Below the pieces are notes generated by a model, which saw only the letters and a list, made by a program, of their open reading frames with translations, did no database searches and had not been told where the DNA came from. 38,245 bases of DNA, taken from Flavobacteriales bacterium. GTDB lineage: Bacteria > Bacteroidota > Bacteroidia > Flavobacteriales_D > Parvicellaceae. Made by a program: the position numbers and the translations under genes. Location: contig JADHMB010000012.1 in NCBI GenBank assembly GCA_016780365.1, forward strand, positions 1 to 38,245, read 5' to 3'. This document shows, piece after piece, positions 11,068-20,462 of the stretch; position 1 is the first letter of the stretch, and the number at the start of each line of letters is the position of its first letter.

Positions 11068-12057
11068 ATGATCAAAAACCTTCTTTCCATACTCTTAATC
11101 ACAATTATTTTTTTCCAGAGTTGTGTTCCAGCAAGAAAATTCGAAGAAATTTCTGAAAAGCAAGAAGTCTGTGCAGTTGAACTTAAAACCCTTAAAACTC
11201 TTAAAACTGAACTTCAAACTGAAAATACAGAATTAGAATCACAAAACGATCAACTTAATAGATTAACAAAACGTTTAATTAAAGATACCACCATGTTGGG
11301 CAAATCTTTAAGAATGAAAGAAAAGCAATACGATAAAATTGACTTACTTAACAAACGTATTCAAGATCAATTAGAACTTCTTCAAAAAGGCCAGTCGGTT
11401 GAGAAACAGCGTTTAATGTTGGATTTAGAAAAAAGAAAGTCAGATTTACTAACTCTAGAAGATCAACTAAGAGACTTTGAAATTGACCTAAATAATAAAA
11501 AAGTACAATTAGAGGATTTGTCTCTAGAACTTCAAAAAAGAGAAAAAAGAGTAAATGAGTTGGAACAGATTATTGCTAATAAAGATGCTATAGTCAGAGC
11601 TTTGAAAGAAAAAGTTGCCAATGCCTTACTTGGATTTAGAGACAAGGGGCTTTCTGTTGTAGAGAAGGATGGAAAAGTTTACGTAAGTATGGATGCTAAA
11701 CTTTTATTTGCTTCTGGAAGTACGAAAGTTGATGCTGAGGGAATTAAAGCACTTAAAGAGTTGGCTAAAGTTCTAGAAGATCAACAAGACCTAGAAATTT
11801 TAGTAGAAGGACATACCGATAGTGATAAAATGAAATCCAATTCTCATCCTGTAGATAATTGGGAATTAAGCGTGCTTAGAGCAACATCTGTGGTGAAAAT
11901 AATGTTAGAAAATAGTAAAATGGATCCAACTACTGTTAGTGCCTCCGGAAGAAGTCAGTACATTCCTATTGACATTAAGGACAAAGCAAAAAACAGAAGG
12001 ATTGAAGTGGTTCTAATTCCTAAACTAGACGAATTGTTTGAAATCATCAACAATTAA
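11068..12057 (+). CDS. OmpA-family lipoprotein with long coiled coil
   Basis: A 329-residue envelope protein that should tether the outer membrane to peptidoglycan. The start at 11068 gives a lipoprotein signal peptide MIKNLLSILLITIIFFQSC with Cys19 as the lipidated residue. An in-frame ATG at 11014 would put 18 poor-leader residues in front and is rejected. Residues about 25-190 form a long heptad-rich coiled coil with many Glu, Lys, Leu and Gln. The C-terminal 120 residues are an OmpA-like peptidoglycan-binding domain: LLFASGSTKVDAEG, then ILVEGHTDSD, LSVLRATSVV and the ending KAKNRRIEVVLIP with the conserved Asn-Arg-Arg. It converges on nadD with a 6-base gap. The individual cellular role is unknown. 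Confidence 0.92.
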   Translation: MIKNLLSILLITIIFFQSCVPARKFEEISEKQEVCAVELKTLKTLKTELQTENTELESQNDQLNRLTKRLIKDTTMLGKSLRMKEKQYDKIDLLNKRIQDQLELLQKGQSVEKQRLMLDLEKRKSDLLTLEDQLRDFEIDLNNKKVQLEDLSLELQKREKRVNELEQIIANKDAIVRALKEKVANALLGFRDKGLSVVEKDGKVYVSMDAKLLFASGSTKVDAEGIKALKELAKVLEDQQDLEILVEGHTDSDKMKSNSHPVDNWELSVLRATSVVKIMLENSKMDPTTVSASGRSQYIPIDIKDKAKNRRIEVVLIPKLDELFEIINN

Positions 12058-12063
12058 AAGTTT

Positions 12064-12666
12064 TTATTTTTTATAAAAATTCATTTCTTCTACGTATTTA
12101 TAAACTTCAGGGGTAAGTAAGTATCTAACATCTTTATTTTCTGAAATTGCTTTTCTTATAAAACTGGAGGATATTTTCATTACCGGAGCTTCGCATCTTA
12201 TAACTTTTGGATCATCCACTGGGCTTTCTAAGTTGTTTTTATCAAGTTTTTCTTGTTCAGTTAAAACTCTCGGATAAACATATAAATGGTGGTATTTTAA
12301 GATTTCTTCGTGGTTTTTCCATTTTTTGAAAGATCTAAGATTGTCTTCTCCCATAATCAGGTTAAATTCATGTCCAGAATATTTTTCTTTTAGATGCGTC
12401 AATGTATTTATTGTATAAGATGGGATTGGTAAATTAAACTCTTCATTACAAGCTTTTAATTTAGGGTTTTGCTCAATTGCAATTCTCACTAAATTTAGCC
12501 GATGGTAATCTTCTAATAAAGACTCTTTTTTTTTTAAAGGATTAAGTGGACTGACTACAAACCAAACTTCATCCAAATTAGTGTATCCTACCATATAATT
12601 AGAAATTATTAAATGACCTACATGGATAGGATTAAATGTGCCAAAATACAAACCAACTTTTTTCAT
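12064..12666 (-). CDS. nadD: Nicotinate-nucleotide adenylyltransferase
   Basis: Adenylates nicotinate mononucleotide to deamido-NAD in NAD biosynthesis. The 200-residue product is the usual length for the family. The nucleotidyltransferase motif GTFNPIHVGH is at residues 9-18 (His15 and His18), and the second motif ISSSFIRKAI lies near residue 165. Both are diagnostic. It starts 1 base after the gmk stop, as the last gene of the unit EamA transporter, yicC, gmk, nadD. The grouping of yicC, gmk and nadD is common in this phylum. Confidence 0.96.
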   Translation of the reverse strand: MKKVGLYFGTFNPIHVGHLIISNYMVGYTNLDEVWFVVSPLNPLKKKESLLEDYHRLNLVRIAIEQNPKLKACNEEFNLPIPSYTINTLTHLKEKYSGHEFNLIMGEDNLRSFKKWKNHEEILKYHHLYVYPRVLTEQEKLDKNNLESPVDDPKVIRCEAPVMKISSSFIRKAISENKDVRYLLTPEVYKYVEEMNFYKK

Positions 12667-12667
12667 T

Positions 12668-13249
12668 CTATTTCAAAAATTCCTCAACAGTTTCAATTAT
12701 ATTTTTAGTGGAAATATTTAGCTCGTCGTTGACAATTATTTTGTCAAATTTATCTATAGATTTCATTTCTTCAAAAGATTTTTCTAATCTATTTTTAATA
12801 GATTCCCTATTATCTGTTTTTCTTTTTTTGAGTCTTTTGCTTAAAACTTCCATACTTGGAGGTTTTATAAAAATGGATATTGAATTTTCCTTAAAATATT
12901 CCTTTAAAGAAATACCTCCAATAACATCGACATCAAAAACGACATGTTTTTTTTCTTTCCATATTCTTTCAATTTCTTTTTTGAGAGTTCCATAGAAATT
13001 TCCTTGATAGACTTCCTCCCATTCTATAAAATCCTGTACCTTTATTTTTTCTTTAAATTCTTCAACAGATAAGAAATAATAATCTTTTTTATCTTCTTCT
13101 CCCTCACGAGGAGCTCTACTACAGGCAGAAATGGAAAATAAAAGAGGAAGTTTTGCCTTTAATAACTTATTAACAAGGGTAGTTTTTCCTGCTCCAGAAG
13201 GTGCTGAAATAATAACCGCTTTGCCTTGGAAATCATTAGACGAATTCAT
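12668..13249 (-). CDS. gmk: Guanylate kinase
   Basis: Phosphorylates GMP to GDP with ATP. It has 193 residues. The P-loop SAPSGAGKTT is at residues 15-24. The GMP-binding region follows with SACSRAPREGEEDKKDYYF, and the conserved NGxFYGT-like block appears here as GNFYGT. The DVDVIGG block corresponds to the Walker B region. Its ATG overlaps the yicC stop by four bases (ATGA), so translational coupling is likely. Confidence 0.97.
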   Translation of the reverse strand: MNSSNDFQGKAVIISAPSGAGKTTLVNKLLKAKLPLLFSISACSRAPREGEEDKKDYYFLSVEEFKEKIKVQDFIEWEEVYQGNFYGTLKKEIERIWKEKKHVVFDVDVIGGISLKEYFKENSISIFIKPPSMEVLSKRLKKRKTDNRESIKNRLEKSFEEMKSIDKFDKIIVNDELNISTKNIIETVEEFLK

Positions 13250-14118
13250 AAGATGTTTAAAACTTGTTCTTTGATTTTTTCTAGTTCATCTTTCATTTCA
13301 ACTACTATTTTTTGAATTGATAGGTGGTGTGCTTTCGAACCAAGAGTATTGATTTCTCTTCCCATCTCTTGGGTAATAAAACCAAGTTTTTTCCCAGAAT
13401 TTATTTCTTTAAGTGTTTCCATAAAATGGATACAATGTTCTTTTAACCTTACTTTTTCTTCAGTTAGATCTAGTTTCTCAGCATAATAGATAAGTTCCTG
13501 TTCCAATCTTTTTTCGTCTATTTGAGATTTCAAATTTAGCTCCTCAACAGACCGCAATAACTTCTGCTTTACTTTGGGAAGTCTTTCCTTTTCGAAAGGA
13601 TTTATTTTTGCAAGGTTATCTTGAATAGAATTCACATAATTCAAAAGCTCTTTTTGTAGAGATTTTCCCTCTTTTTCACGAAAACTTTTTAGGTCCTTAC
13701 AGGCTTGTTTTACAGCATTTATTAGGATTTCATTACTTTGTTTATCAACAGTTTCTTTTTGGTGTTGAATTACTTCAGGAAGTTTTAAAGCATAACCCAT
13801 AAAATCTTCATTATTCTGGTTATTTAGTTCTGCAGATATTTCCTTTAACTGGTTGTAATAATTTTTTAGTTGTTCCTTATTAATTGTGATTTTACTATTA
13901 GAATTTATTTTTTCATAGCGAATAGCAAGTTCTATTTTCCCTCTATTAAGTTCGTTCTTTATTGTAGACCTTAATGAAGAATCAATTTCTTTAAATACAG
14001 TTGGTATTTTTAGAGTAAGGTCTAAAAACTTACTATTTAGAGATCGTATTTCAATATTTACATGAAGGTGACCAATGGTAACTTCTGACTTGCCAAAACC
14101 GGTCATTGAATGTGTCAT
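13246..14118 (-). CDS. yicC: YicC/YloC-family endoribonuclease
   Basis: Member of the YicC family, reported to act as an endoribonuclease in other bacteria. The 290-residue product starts with the diagnostic MTHSMTGFGKSE. It has the N-terminal YicC domain, with EIRSLNSKFLDLTLKIP, and the C-terminal DUF1732 domain ending in GREINTLGSKAHHLSIQ and a short helical tail. Much of the middle is charged and helical. The stop overlaps the gmk start, and the EamA transporter gene ends 25 bases upstream. Function is inferred from the family only. Confidence 0.93.
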   Translation of the reverse strand: MTHSMTGFGKSEVTIGHLHVNIEIRSLNSKFLDLTLKIPTVFKEIDSSLRSTIKNELNRGKIELAIRYEKINSNSKITINKEQLKNYYNQLKEISAELNNQNNEDFMGYALKLPEVIQHQKETVDKQSNEILINAVKQACKDLKSFREKEGKSLQKELLNYVNSIQDNLAKINPFEKERLPKVKQKLLRSVEELNLKSQIDEKRLEQELIYYAEKLDLTEEKVRLKEHCIHFMETLKEINSGKKLGFITQEMGREINTLGSKAHHLSIQKIVVEMKDELEKIKEQVLNIL

Positions 14119-14143
14119 AAAATCTTATTTACCCCAAAAGTAA

Positions 14144-15031
14144 TCAATTGATTTTATTAGTATTTATACTTACTAAATAAACACCACCAAAAATCATAAG
14201 AGAACACAATACACTAACAAATTCTATTTCTTCTCTCCCACTTAAAACAGCAATAACAGATGTTAAAACAGGTTGTAGATAAATATATGTGCTTACTACT
14301 GTTGGGCTTACGTATTTAATTCCATAAATATTAAATAGATAGCATAAATAAGTAGTAAATAAAATAACAAAACCTATTTTCATAATGATATTGCTCCCCA
14401 TATCCCAGTTAACTTCGTCAATCTCATATATTCCAAATGGAATTACACCAATTAGTCCAAATGTAAATACCCATTTTGCAACAGTAATGGGACTGTATTT
14501 CCTCATCAACGGTTTTACTAATATTAGATAGAGGCCAAAACTAGTAGCATTTAAGAAAATTAATAAATCCCCTGTTATGCCGCTATTTCCAATTCCAGAT
14601 TTATTTTGAAATATTATTGTAACGGCCCCTACTAATCCAATTAATACACCAACAACCTTAGAAATTCGTAATTTCTCTTTTAAAATAATAACCGAAAGAA
14701 CACTTACAATAATTGGACTTGTCACCATAATAATTGACGCATGAATGGTAGATGTTAGTTCTAGTCCATTAAAAAACATCAATTGATTTGCTGTTACTCC
14801 AAACAAACCGCAAAGTGCAAATTTAAGTAGGTCAGACTTAGATATTTCCTCATAAAAAAACAAAGAAGTTATCCAAAAAAGAAAAGTTGCGCCAATACCT
14901 CTAAAAAGAATAAAAGTAAATGGCGGAACATATCCTCCGTTCATAACATCTTTAGCAAAACCATAGTTTATAGCATAAATTAAATTAGCTCCTAAAATAG
15001 CAAGATGTGCAAAAAGTAGTTTTTTGTTCAA
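14144..15031 (-). CDS. EamA-family (drug/metabolite transporter) permease
   Basis: Inner-membrane transporter of 295 residues with about ten hydrophobic helices in two EamA repeats (residues about 7-135 and 150-288). Typical features are GANLIYAINYGFAK in helix 1, the first-repeat FILFRGIGATFLFW and the second-repeat ISVLSVIILKEKLRISKVVG. The substrate is unknown. The start appears to be a TTG at 15029-15031: no in-frame ATG lies upstream, and the first internal ATG (codon 30) would delete the first helix. It leads the unit with yicC, gmk and nadD, separated from yicC by 25 bases. Whether that co-transcription has functional meaning is unclear. Confidence 0.88.
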   Translation of the reverse strand: MNKKLLFAHLAILGANLIYAINYGFAKDVMNGGYVPPFTFILFRGIGATFLFWITSLFFYEEISKSDLLKFALCGLFGVTANQLMFFNGLELTSTIHASIIMVTSPIIVSVLSVIILKEKLRISKVVGVLIGLVGAVTIIFQNKSGIGNSGITGDLLIFLNATSFGLYLILVKPLMRKYSPITVAKWVFTFGLIGVIPFGIYEIDEVNWDMGSNIIMKIGFVILFTTYLCYLFNIYGIKYVSPTVVSTYIYLQPVLTSVIAVLSGREEIEFVSVLCSLMIFGGVYLVSINTNKIN

Positions 15032-15070
15032 AGTATGTACAACATTTTTTTTTTGAATTTATTAAATAAT

Positions 15071-15078
15071 TAGATTTG
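15071..15078 (+). promoter_or_regulatory. Bacteroidota -7 promoter box for metB
   Basis: TAGATTTG matches TAnnTTTG and ends 23 bases before the metB ATG, implying a short leader. The nearest upstream TTTG, at 15052-15055, is only 15 bases away from the box, so the -33 element is weak. Confidence 0.55.
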
Positions 15079-15101
15079 TATCATCATCCTAAAAATTTAA
15101 A

Positions 15102-16244
15102 ATGAAATTCAATACTAAAGTAATTCACGCAGGTGTTCACCCTGATGTTTCAACAGGAGCAATTATGACTCCAATTTATCAAACTTCTACTTATGTTCAA
15201 GATGAAATTGGCGTTCATAAAGGTTTTGAATATTCTAGAACAGGGAATCCTACTAGACAAGCATTAGAAAATAATTTAGCAGCTATAGAAGGAGGAAAGT
15301 ATGGAGCTTGTTTTGGAAGTGGTCTTGCGGCAATTGACGCTGTTGTGAAAATGTTGAACCCAGGAGATGAAGTAATTTCTACGAACGATCTTTATGGAGG
15401 TTCTTACAGAATTTTCACTACTATTTTTGAAAAGTATGGCATTAAATTTCATTTTGTTAATATGTTGGATGTTCAAAATATAGAAGAAAAAATTAATGAC
15501 AAGACCAAGCTTATATGGACAGAAACCCCAACCAATCCAATGCTAAATATTATAGATGTTAAGAAAGTTTGTGAATTGGCCCATAAAAATAATATTATGG
15601 TAGGTGTGGACAATACTTTTGCGACTCCTTATTTGCAGAATCCATTAGCACTTGGAGCAGATGTGGTAATGCATTCAGTTACAAAATATTTAGGAGGACA
15701 TTCGGATGTTATTATGGGTGCTTTGGTTACAAATGACGATAAAATTGCAGAAGAAATTTACAGGATTCAAAACTCAAGTGGTGCTGTTTGTGGTCCTATG
15801 GATTCCTTTTTGGTCTTAAGAGGGATTAAAACTCTTCACCTAAGAATGCAAAGACACTGTGAAAATGGTAAAAAAATTGCTCACTTTTTAAATGATCATC
15901 CGCTAATAGACACTGTTTACTGGCCAGGGTTAAAGTCTCATACTAATCATGAAGTAGCTAAAAGTCAAATGAAAGACTTTGGTGGAATGATTTCTTTTAA
16001 TTTAGTTGGTGATGATCTAGAGATGGCAAAGAAAGTAGTAAGCAAAACAGAATTGTTTACATTAGCAGAATCTTTAGGAGGCGTAGAGTCGCTAATTGGT
16101 CATCCTTCAACAATGACACACGCATCAATTCCAAGAGAGGAAAGAATGAAGTCTGGTGTTGTTGATTCACTTATAAGATTAAGTGTTGGAATTGAAGATG
16201 TTGAAGATTTAATTAATGATTTAAAAAATGCTTTAAAGGTTTAA
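15102..16244 (+). CDS. metB: Cystathionine gamma-synthase (Cys/Met metabolism PLP enzyme)
   Basis: Fold-type I PLP enzyme of the Cys/Met metabolism family, 380 residues. The PLP lysine is Lys195 in HSVTKYLGGHSD. Other conserved blocks are YSRTGNPTR, the phosphate-binding FGSGLAAIDA, NDLYGGSYR, TETPTNP and VDNTFATPYLQNP. The closing segment LAESLGGVESLIGHPSTMTH is typical. The sequence fits cystathionine gamma-synthase best; cystathionine gamma-lyase or O-acylhomoserine sulfhydrylase activity cannot be excluded, since these members are hard to separate by eye. The M43 protease gene begins 10 bases after the stop. Confidence 0.88.
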   Translation: MKFNTKVIHAGVHPDVSTGAIMTPIYQTSTYVQDEIGVHKGFEYSRTGNPTRQALENNLAAIEGGKYGACFGSGLAAIDAVVKMLNPGDEVISTNDLYGGSYRIFTTIFEKYGIKFHFVNMLDVQNIEEKINDKTKLIWTETPTNPMLNIIDVKKVCELAHKNNIMVGVDNTFATPYLQNPLALGADVVMHSVTKYLGGHSDVIMGALVTNDDKIAEEIYRIQNSSGAVCGPMDSFLVLRGIKTLHLRMQRHCENGKKIAHFLNDHPLIDTVYWPGLKSHTNHEVAKSQMKDFGGMISFNLVGDDLEMAKKVVSKTELFTLAESLGGVESLIGHPSTMTHASIPREERMKSGVVDSLIRLSVGIEDVEDLINDLKNALKV

Positions 16245-16254
16245 ATAATTAATA

Positions 16255-18414
16255 ATGAAAATAATTTTATCAAGTATATTTTTTCTTATTCAAGTTTCAC
16301 TGTTTTCTCAAGCTATAGATTCAAGAAAAATAGATCCTGCCAACTGTAGAGATGGTGAAAATATAGAATATTGTAAGACCCATAAATTAATGAATAAGCT
16401 AAAAAAAGACCCAGAAGCTTATCGTCAATTTTTAGAAAACCAATTAGAACTAAAAAAAATAGTAAGTCAAATTTCTAATAATCCTTCAAGCAGAGTGATT
16501 TACACTATTCCCTTGGTTTTTCATGTCTTACACAATGGTGGTGTAGAAAATATTTCGCGTCAGCAGATTGAGGATGCTGTAGCAATTCTAAATAGAGATT
16601 TTAGATTGCAAAATGCAGATGCCAATAATGTTCAGTCGACCTTTTCCGGTATGCCTGCGGATATAGAAGTTGAATTTAAATTGGCAACAAAAGCGCCTAA
16701 TGGACAATGTTTTAGTGGTATTACTAGAACTCTAAGTCCTTTAACTAATAGTGGGGCAAATGGCCAAAACCAAATTTCTGCAATAATTTCTGGAAATGAT
16801 GTGTACAATGGGACATGGCCTGGAAATAAATATTTAAATATTATGGTGGTTAATGATGCTGATGGAGCTGCAGGATATACAACTACTCCTAATAATGGAT
16901 GGACATCTTCCACCATGGGTAATGGAATATGGGTTCTTCATGATTATGTTGGTTCCATTGGTACTTCCGATGCGTATTCTAGTAGGACATTAACACATGA
17001 AGTTGGACATTGGTTAAATTTAGAGCATTTGTGGGGACCAAATAACAATCCTGGGACTGCTTCAAGTTGTTCTTCTGACGATTATGTGGACGATACTCCA
17101 AGATGTATTGGAGTAACTTCTTGTAATTTAAATTCTAATACTTGTTCAAACGATATTATTGATGGTTACTGGACTTCTGATGTGGTTGATAATGTTGAGA
17201 ATTACATGGAATATTCTTATTGCAATAAGATGTTTACCAATGGTCAAAAAAATAGGATGAGAGCAACTTTAATGAGTAGTGTTGGGGGAAGGAGTAATGT
17301 TGTATCAACATCTAATCAAACAGCAACTGGGTTAAATACAACTCCAACTTTATGTGCGGTTGATATTAGAGTAGAAAGAGATTTGGTTTGTGGTGGAGAT
17401 AATATACAATTCTTTGATGAATCTTATAATAATATAACTTCATGGAATTGGACTTTTCCTAATGGCACACCGAGTTCTTCAACACAACAAAACCCTATTA
17501 TTTCCTACTCCGGTTCAGGATCGTTTGATGTTACTCTTGAAGTGACAGATGCAATTGGAAATACAATGACCCAGACTTTCACTGATTTTATTTCAGTAAT
17601 TGGAAATCCAGGCTATCCGCCACCAATTTACGAAGGGTTTGAAACTATATCTTCTATACCAAATAACGACTGGACAGTTTCCAATCCAAATGGCCCGGGA
17701 TTTGAAGTGGTTTCCACTGCTTTTCATACTGGTTCGCAAAGTGTTAAACTAGATAATTCCCAAGGGACTAATGGCTCTATAGATGAGTTAATCAGCAATA
17801 CTATTGACTTATCCAATAGTGCTGCAGCTAGTATATCATTTAAGTATGCTTTTGCAAAACGAAACAGTGGAAACACGGATTATCTACAGGTTTACGCAAG
17901 TAAGGATTGTGGGGAAACTTGGTTTATGAGAAAAAATATTTCTTCTTCAATAATCTCTACTATGCCTAATACCAATGCTGGTATTATTCCCACTGGATCA
18001 GACTGGAAATCCATTACCATTGGACCAAACTCATTCACTAATTATTTGGTCAGTAACTTTAGGTTTAAATTTAAATTTGTCAATGGTGGTGGCAATGACT
18101 TTTTTATAGATAATATAAACTTATCTGGGTCAGTTTCCATTGATGAAACTGAATTTAACCAAGGATTGACGGTACATCCCAACCCGGTAAAGGATAATAT
18201 AAACATTTCATTTTATTCAATTTCAGAGTTGACAAATCCAGCATTAGAACTTTATGATGCTATGGGAAGGTTAGTTAGTTCTAAGAAACTTAACCATCTT
18301 GTTAGTGGTGCTAACGAAATTGAAATGTCTTCTTCAAATTTAGATGCTGGATGGTATCTTCTTGTTTTAAAATCTCAAGAAAAAACAATAACCAATAAGT
18401 TTCTAAAAAATTAA
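16255..18414 (+). CDS. Secreted M43-family zinc metalloprotease with PKD and T9SS sorting domains
   Basis: Predicted secreted protease of 719 residues. Residues 1-19 form a signal peptide. Residues about 80-340 form the M43 (cytophagalysin/pappalysin) catalytic domain, with the zinc motif HEVGHWLNLEH (His248, Glu249, His252, His258) and a Met-turn NYMEYS (Met318). The Cys-rich segment between them is typical of M43. Residues about 368-450 look like a PKD domain (WNWTFPNGTPSSSTQQNP, FDVTLEVTD). A jelly-roll-like module follows to about residue 625. The end is a type A T9SS sorting domain beginning near LTVHPNPVKDNI and finishing TITNKFLKN. It lies 10 bases after metB and 4 bases before the lipoprotein gene. 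The substrate is unknown. Confidence 0.93.
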   Translation: MKIILSSIFFLIQVSLFSQAIDSRKIDPANCRDGENIEYCKTHKLMNKLKKDPEAYRQFLENQLELKKIVSQISNNPSSRVIYTIPLVFHVLHNGGVENISRQQIEDAVAILNRDFRLQNADANNVQSTFSGMPADIEVEFKLATKAPNGQCFSGITRTLSPLTNSGANGQNQISAIISGNDVYNGTWPGNKYLNIMVVNDADGAAGYTTTPNNGWTSSTMGNGIWVLHDYVGSIGTSDAYSSRTLTHEVGHWLNLEHLWGPNNNPGTASSCSSDDYVDDTPRCIGVTSCNLNSNTCSNDIIDGYWTSDVVDNVENYMEYSYCNKMFTNGQKNRMRATLMSSVGGRSNVVSTSNQTATGLNTTPTLCAVDIRVERDLVCGGDNIQFFDESYNNITSWNWTFPNGTPSSSTQQNPIISYSGSGSFDVTLEVTDAIGNTMTQTFTDFISVIGNPGYPPPIYEGFETISSIPNNDWTVSNPNGPGFEVVSTAFHTGSQSVKLDNSQGTNGSIDELISNTIDLSNSAAASISFKYAFAKRNSGNTDYLQVYASKDCGETWFMRKNISSSIISTMPNTNAGIIPTGSDWKSITIGPNSFTNYLVSNFRFKFKFVNGGGNDFFIDNINLSGSVSIDETEFNQGLTVHPNPVKDNINISFYSISELTNPALELYDAMGRLVSSKKLNHLVSGANEIEMSSSNLDAGWYLLVLKSQEKTITNKFLKN

Positions 18415-18418
18415 TAAA

Positions 18419-19528
18419 ATGAAGAATTTATTTTGGACTCTCACTTTAATTATTGGACTTCTTTCCTCCTGTGAGACAGATTTTGAGCTAAATGCACCCT
18501 ACAAGACTATTCCTGTAGTGTATGGTCTCTTGGACCAGTCGTTAGACACACAATTTGTAAAAATTAATAAATCCTATTTAGCAAATGAAAACAATGCAAA
18601 TTTTGCACCAATTAACGATTGTACTCAGTTTGAATATATTGTTGCAGTTTTAGAAGAGTACAGTCAAAATAATGTTTTTATAGGTTCTGATACTTTAAAA
18701 GAAATAATGGTTGGAAATTTACAACCAGGAATTTTTTACGAAGACTCGCAGAAAATCTATTTCTTGGAAACTCCCTCTAACTCTTTTGTAGATGAGCACA
18801 CATACAAGTTAAATGTCAATGTTCCTGACAAAAATTTGAATTTTAGTGCTCAGACAGATTTAGTCAATGGAACTGGTTTAATGTTTGATTTTTTATCTAA
18901 AATCACTTTACAACTAAATGGGTTTCGTTGTGCAGACAATGATTTAGCTACAACTGATGAGTATTTCGATCCAAGACTAGACTGGAAAACAACTCTAAAT
19001 GGAAAAAGATACGAACTGGTTCTTCGTTTTGCATATGTAGAACATTTTTTAAATGGCGATACCATTGAAAAATTTATTGATTGGGACTTAGGGGATCAAA
19101 CTAGTGTAAATACAGATGGAGGAGAAAATATGTTTAAAGTTGTTTCTGGAAGTAGTTTCTTTGAAATGCTTCAAGGCAGGCTATCTTCTTATGATCTTGA
19201 AGATCAAGTGGTAAAAAGAACTTTTAATAGTAAAGCTATAGAATTCGTTCTCACTGCTGGTAATGAGGATTTAAATACTTATATGCAAATAAATGAACCA
19301 GTTACAAGTATTGTTACAGAGAGACCTATTTTTACCAATGTTGAAAATGGAATAGGATTGTTTGGTAGTAAATTTAGCAGGTCTTTAAAGTCTTTTATGT
19401 CTAACGGAACTGTTTTAGAATTATGCAGAGGTCAAATAACAAGTGAATTTAAGTTCTGTTGTGACTCTGCAGAACAAATTATAGCTATTTCAAATCTTAG
19501 TGGTGGCGAACTAGTGGGATGTAATTAA
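18419..19528 (+). CDS. Lipoprotein of unknown function next to T9SS protease
   Basis: A 369-residue protein. The signal peptide MKNLFWTLTLIIGLLSSC ends in a lipobox with Cys18, so it should be lipid-anchored. The mature part starts with ETDFELNAPYKTIPVVYGLL and is beta-rich, with late blocks NGIGLFGSKFSR and RGQITSEFKFCC. It resembles the DUF4249-like lipoproteins of Bacteroidota in general layout, but I cannot confirm the family. The start is 4 bases after the protease stop, so the two are probably translated from one mRNA; the pairing suggests an anchoring, chaperone or substrate role for the protease, which is only an inference. It converges on ribF with a single base between the two stops. 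Confidence 0.85.
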   Translation: MKNLFWTLTLIIGLLSSCETDFELNAPYKTIPVVYGLLDQSLDTQFVKINKSYLANENNANFAPINDCTQFEYIVAVLEEYSQNNVFIGSDTLKEIMVGNLQPGIFYEDSQKIYFLETPSNSFVDEHTYKLNVNVPDKNLNFSAQTDLVNGTGLMFDFLSKITLQLNGFRCADNDLATTDEYFDPRLDWKTTLNGKRYELVLRFAYVEHFLNGDTIEKFIDWDLGDQTSVNTDGGENMFKVVSGSSFFEMLQGRLSSYDLEDQVVKRTFNSKAIEFVLTAGNEDLNTYMQINEPVTSIVTERPIFTNVENGIGLFGSKFSRSLKSFMSNGTVLELCRGQITSEFKFCCDSAEQIIAISNLSGGELVGCN

Positions 19529-19529
19529 G

Positions 19530-20462
19530 TCAAAAGCTTTCAAGAATTATTTTAGCTTTTTCATTGTCCTTTAAAATTTGACTTTTCAGTTCTTTTAAGG
19601 AATTGAATTTTACTTCGTCTCTTATTCTTTCAATTACTTTAGTTCTTAAATCTTGACCGTATATGTCTTTTTCATAATCAAAAAGGTGAATTTCTACTGT
19701 TCTTTTTTGACCTTCATCAACAGTAGGTTTGAAGCCAATATTCATTATTCCTTTATAATTAGCGTCTTTAATTTGACATACAACAGCATAAACACCATCC
19801 AAAGGAATTATTTTCTCGTTACTATTTAGCTTAATATTTGCAGTAGGAGTACCAATTGTTTTGCCAATCCCATTACCACGAACAACTTCACCAGAAAATT
19901 CGTAAAAATGTCCACAATAATCATTTACCAAATGTATATTCCCTTTTTCAATTGCACTTCTAACTTTTGTAGAGCTAATTTTTATTTCTTCAATTTCATG
20001 TGCTTTAATCTCTTCAAGATAAAAAGGATTTGATTTTTCATACTTTTTAAGTAAATCAATATTTCCTTCTCTGTCATTGCCAAAATGATGATCGTACCCT
20101 ATTACCAATGTATGTGTGCCAAGTTTTTGAATTAATAGCTCGTCTATATATCTTTTGGCACTAAATTTTGAAAACTCTAAGGTAAAAGGATAAATAACTA
20201 AATGATCTAATCCAAGATTCTCTAAAATATTTATTTTTTCATTAATAGTGTGAATTAATTTCAGCCCTTGGTCATTGAGAAGAATTTTTCTTGGGTGTGG
20301 GTCAAAAGTCAAAAGAACAGATTCTCCATTATTTTTTTTTGCAATTTTTTGAAGTCTTTGAATTATTTTTTGGTGTCCAAAGTGAACGCCGTCAAAAGTG
20401 CCAACGGTAACAATTGGATTCTTAATGTTCTTATATGATTCAAAGCCGTAGTGAACTTGCAT
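19530..20462 (-). CDS. ribF: Bifunctional riboflavin kinase / FMN adenylyltransferase
   Basis: Makes FMN and FAD from riboflavin; this supplies, for example, SdhA and MetF. The 310-residue product has the N-terminal FAD synthetase domain with GTFDGVHFGH at residues 21-30, and the later ISSTKVRSAI motif. The C-terminal flavokinase domain starts near GNGIGKTIGTPTANIKL, with the PTAN motif, and includes the GVYAV block. The ATG at 20460-20462 gives MQVHYGFES; a TTG 6 bases upstream is less likely. Confidence 0.96.
   Translation of the reverse strand: MQVHYGFESYKNIKNPIVTVGTFDGVHFGHQKIIQRLQKIAKKNNGESVLLTFDPHPRKILLNDQGLKLIHTINEKINILENLGLDHLVIYPFTLEFSKFSAKRYIDELLIQKLGTHTLVIGYDHHFGNDREGNIDLLKKYEKSNPFYLEEIKAHEIEEIKISSTKVRSAIEKGNIHLVNDYCGHFYEFSGEVVRGNGIGKTIGTPTANIKLNSNEKIIPLDGVYAVVCQIKDANYKGIMNIGFKPTVDEGQKRTVEIHLFDYEKDIYGQDLRTKVIERIRDEVKFNSLKELKSQILKDNEKAKIILESF

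Noticed and set aside
12636-12995. 119-residue plus-strand frame across nadD and gmk
   Set aside because: It is antisense to gmk and nadD, low in complexity (Ser/Phe/Leu-rich) and has no motif; a shadow of real genes.
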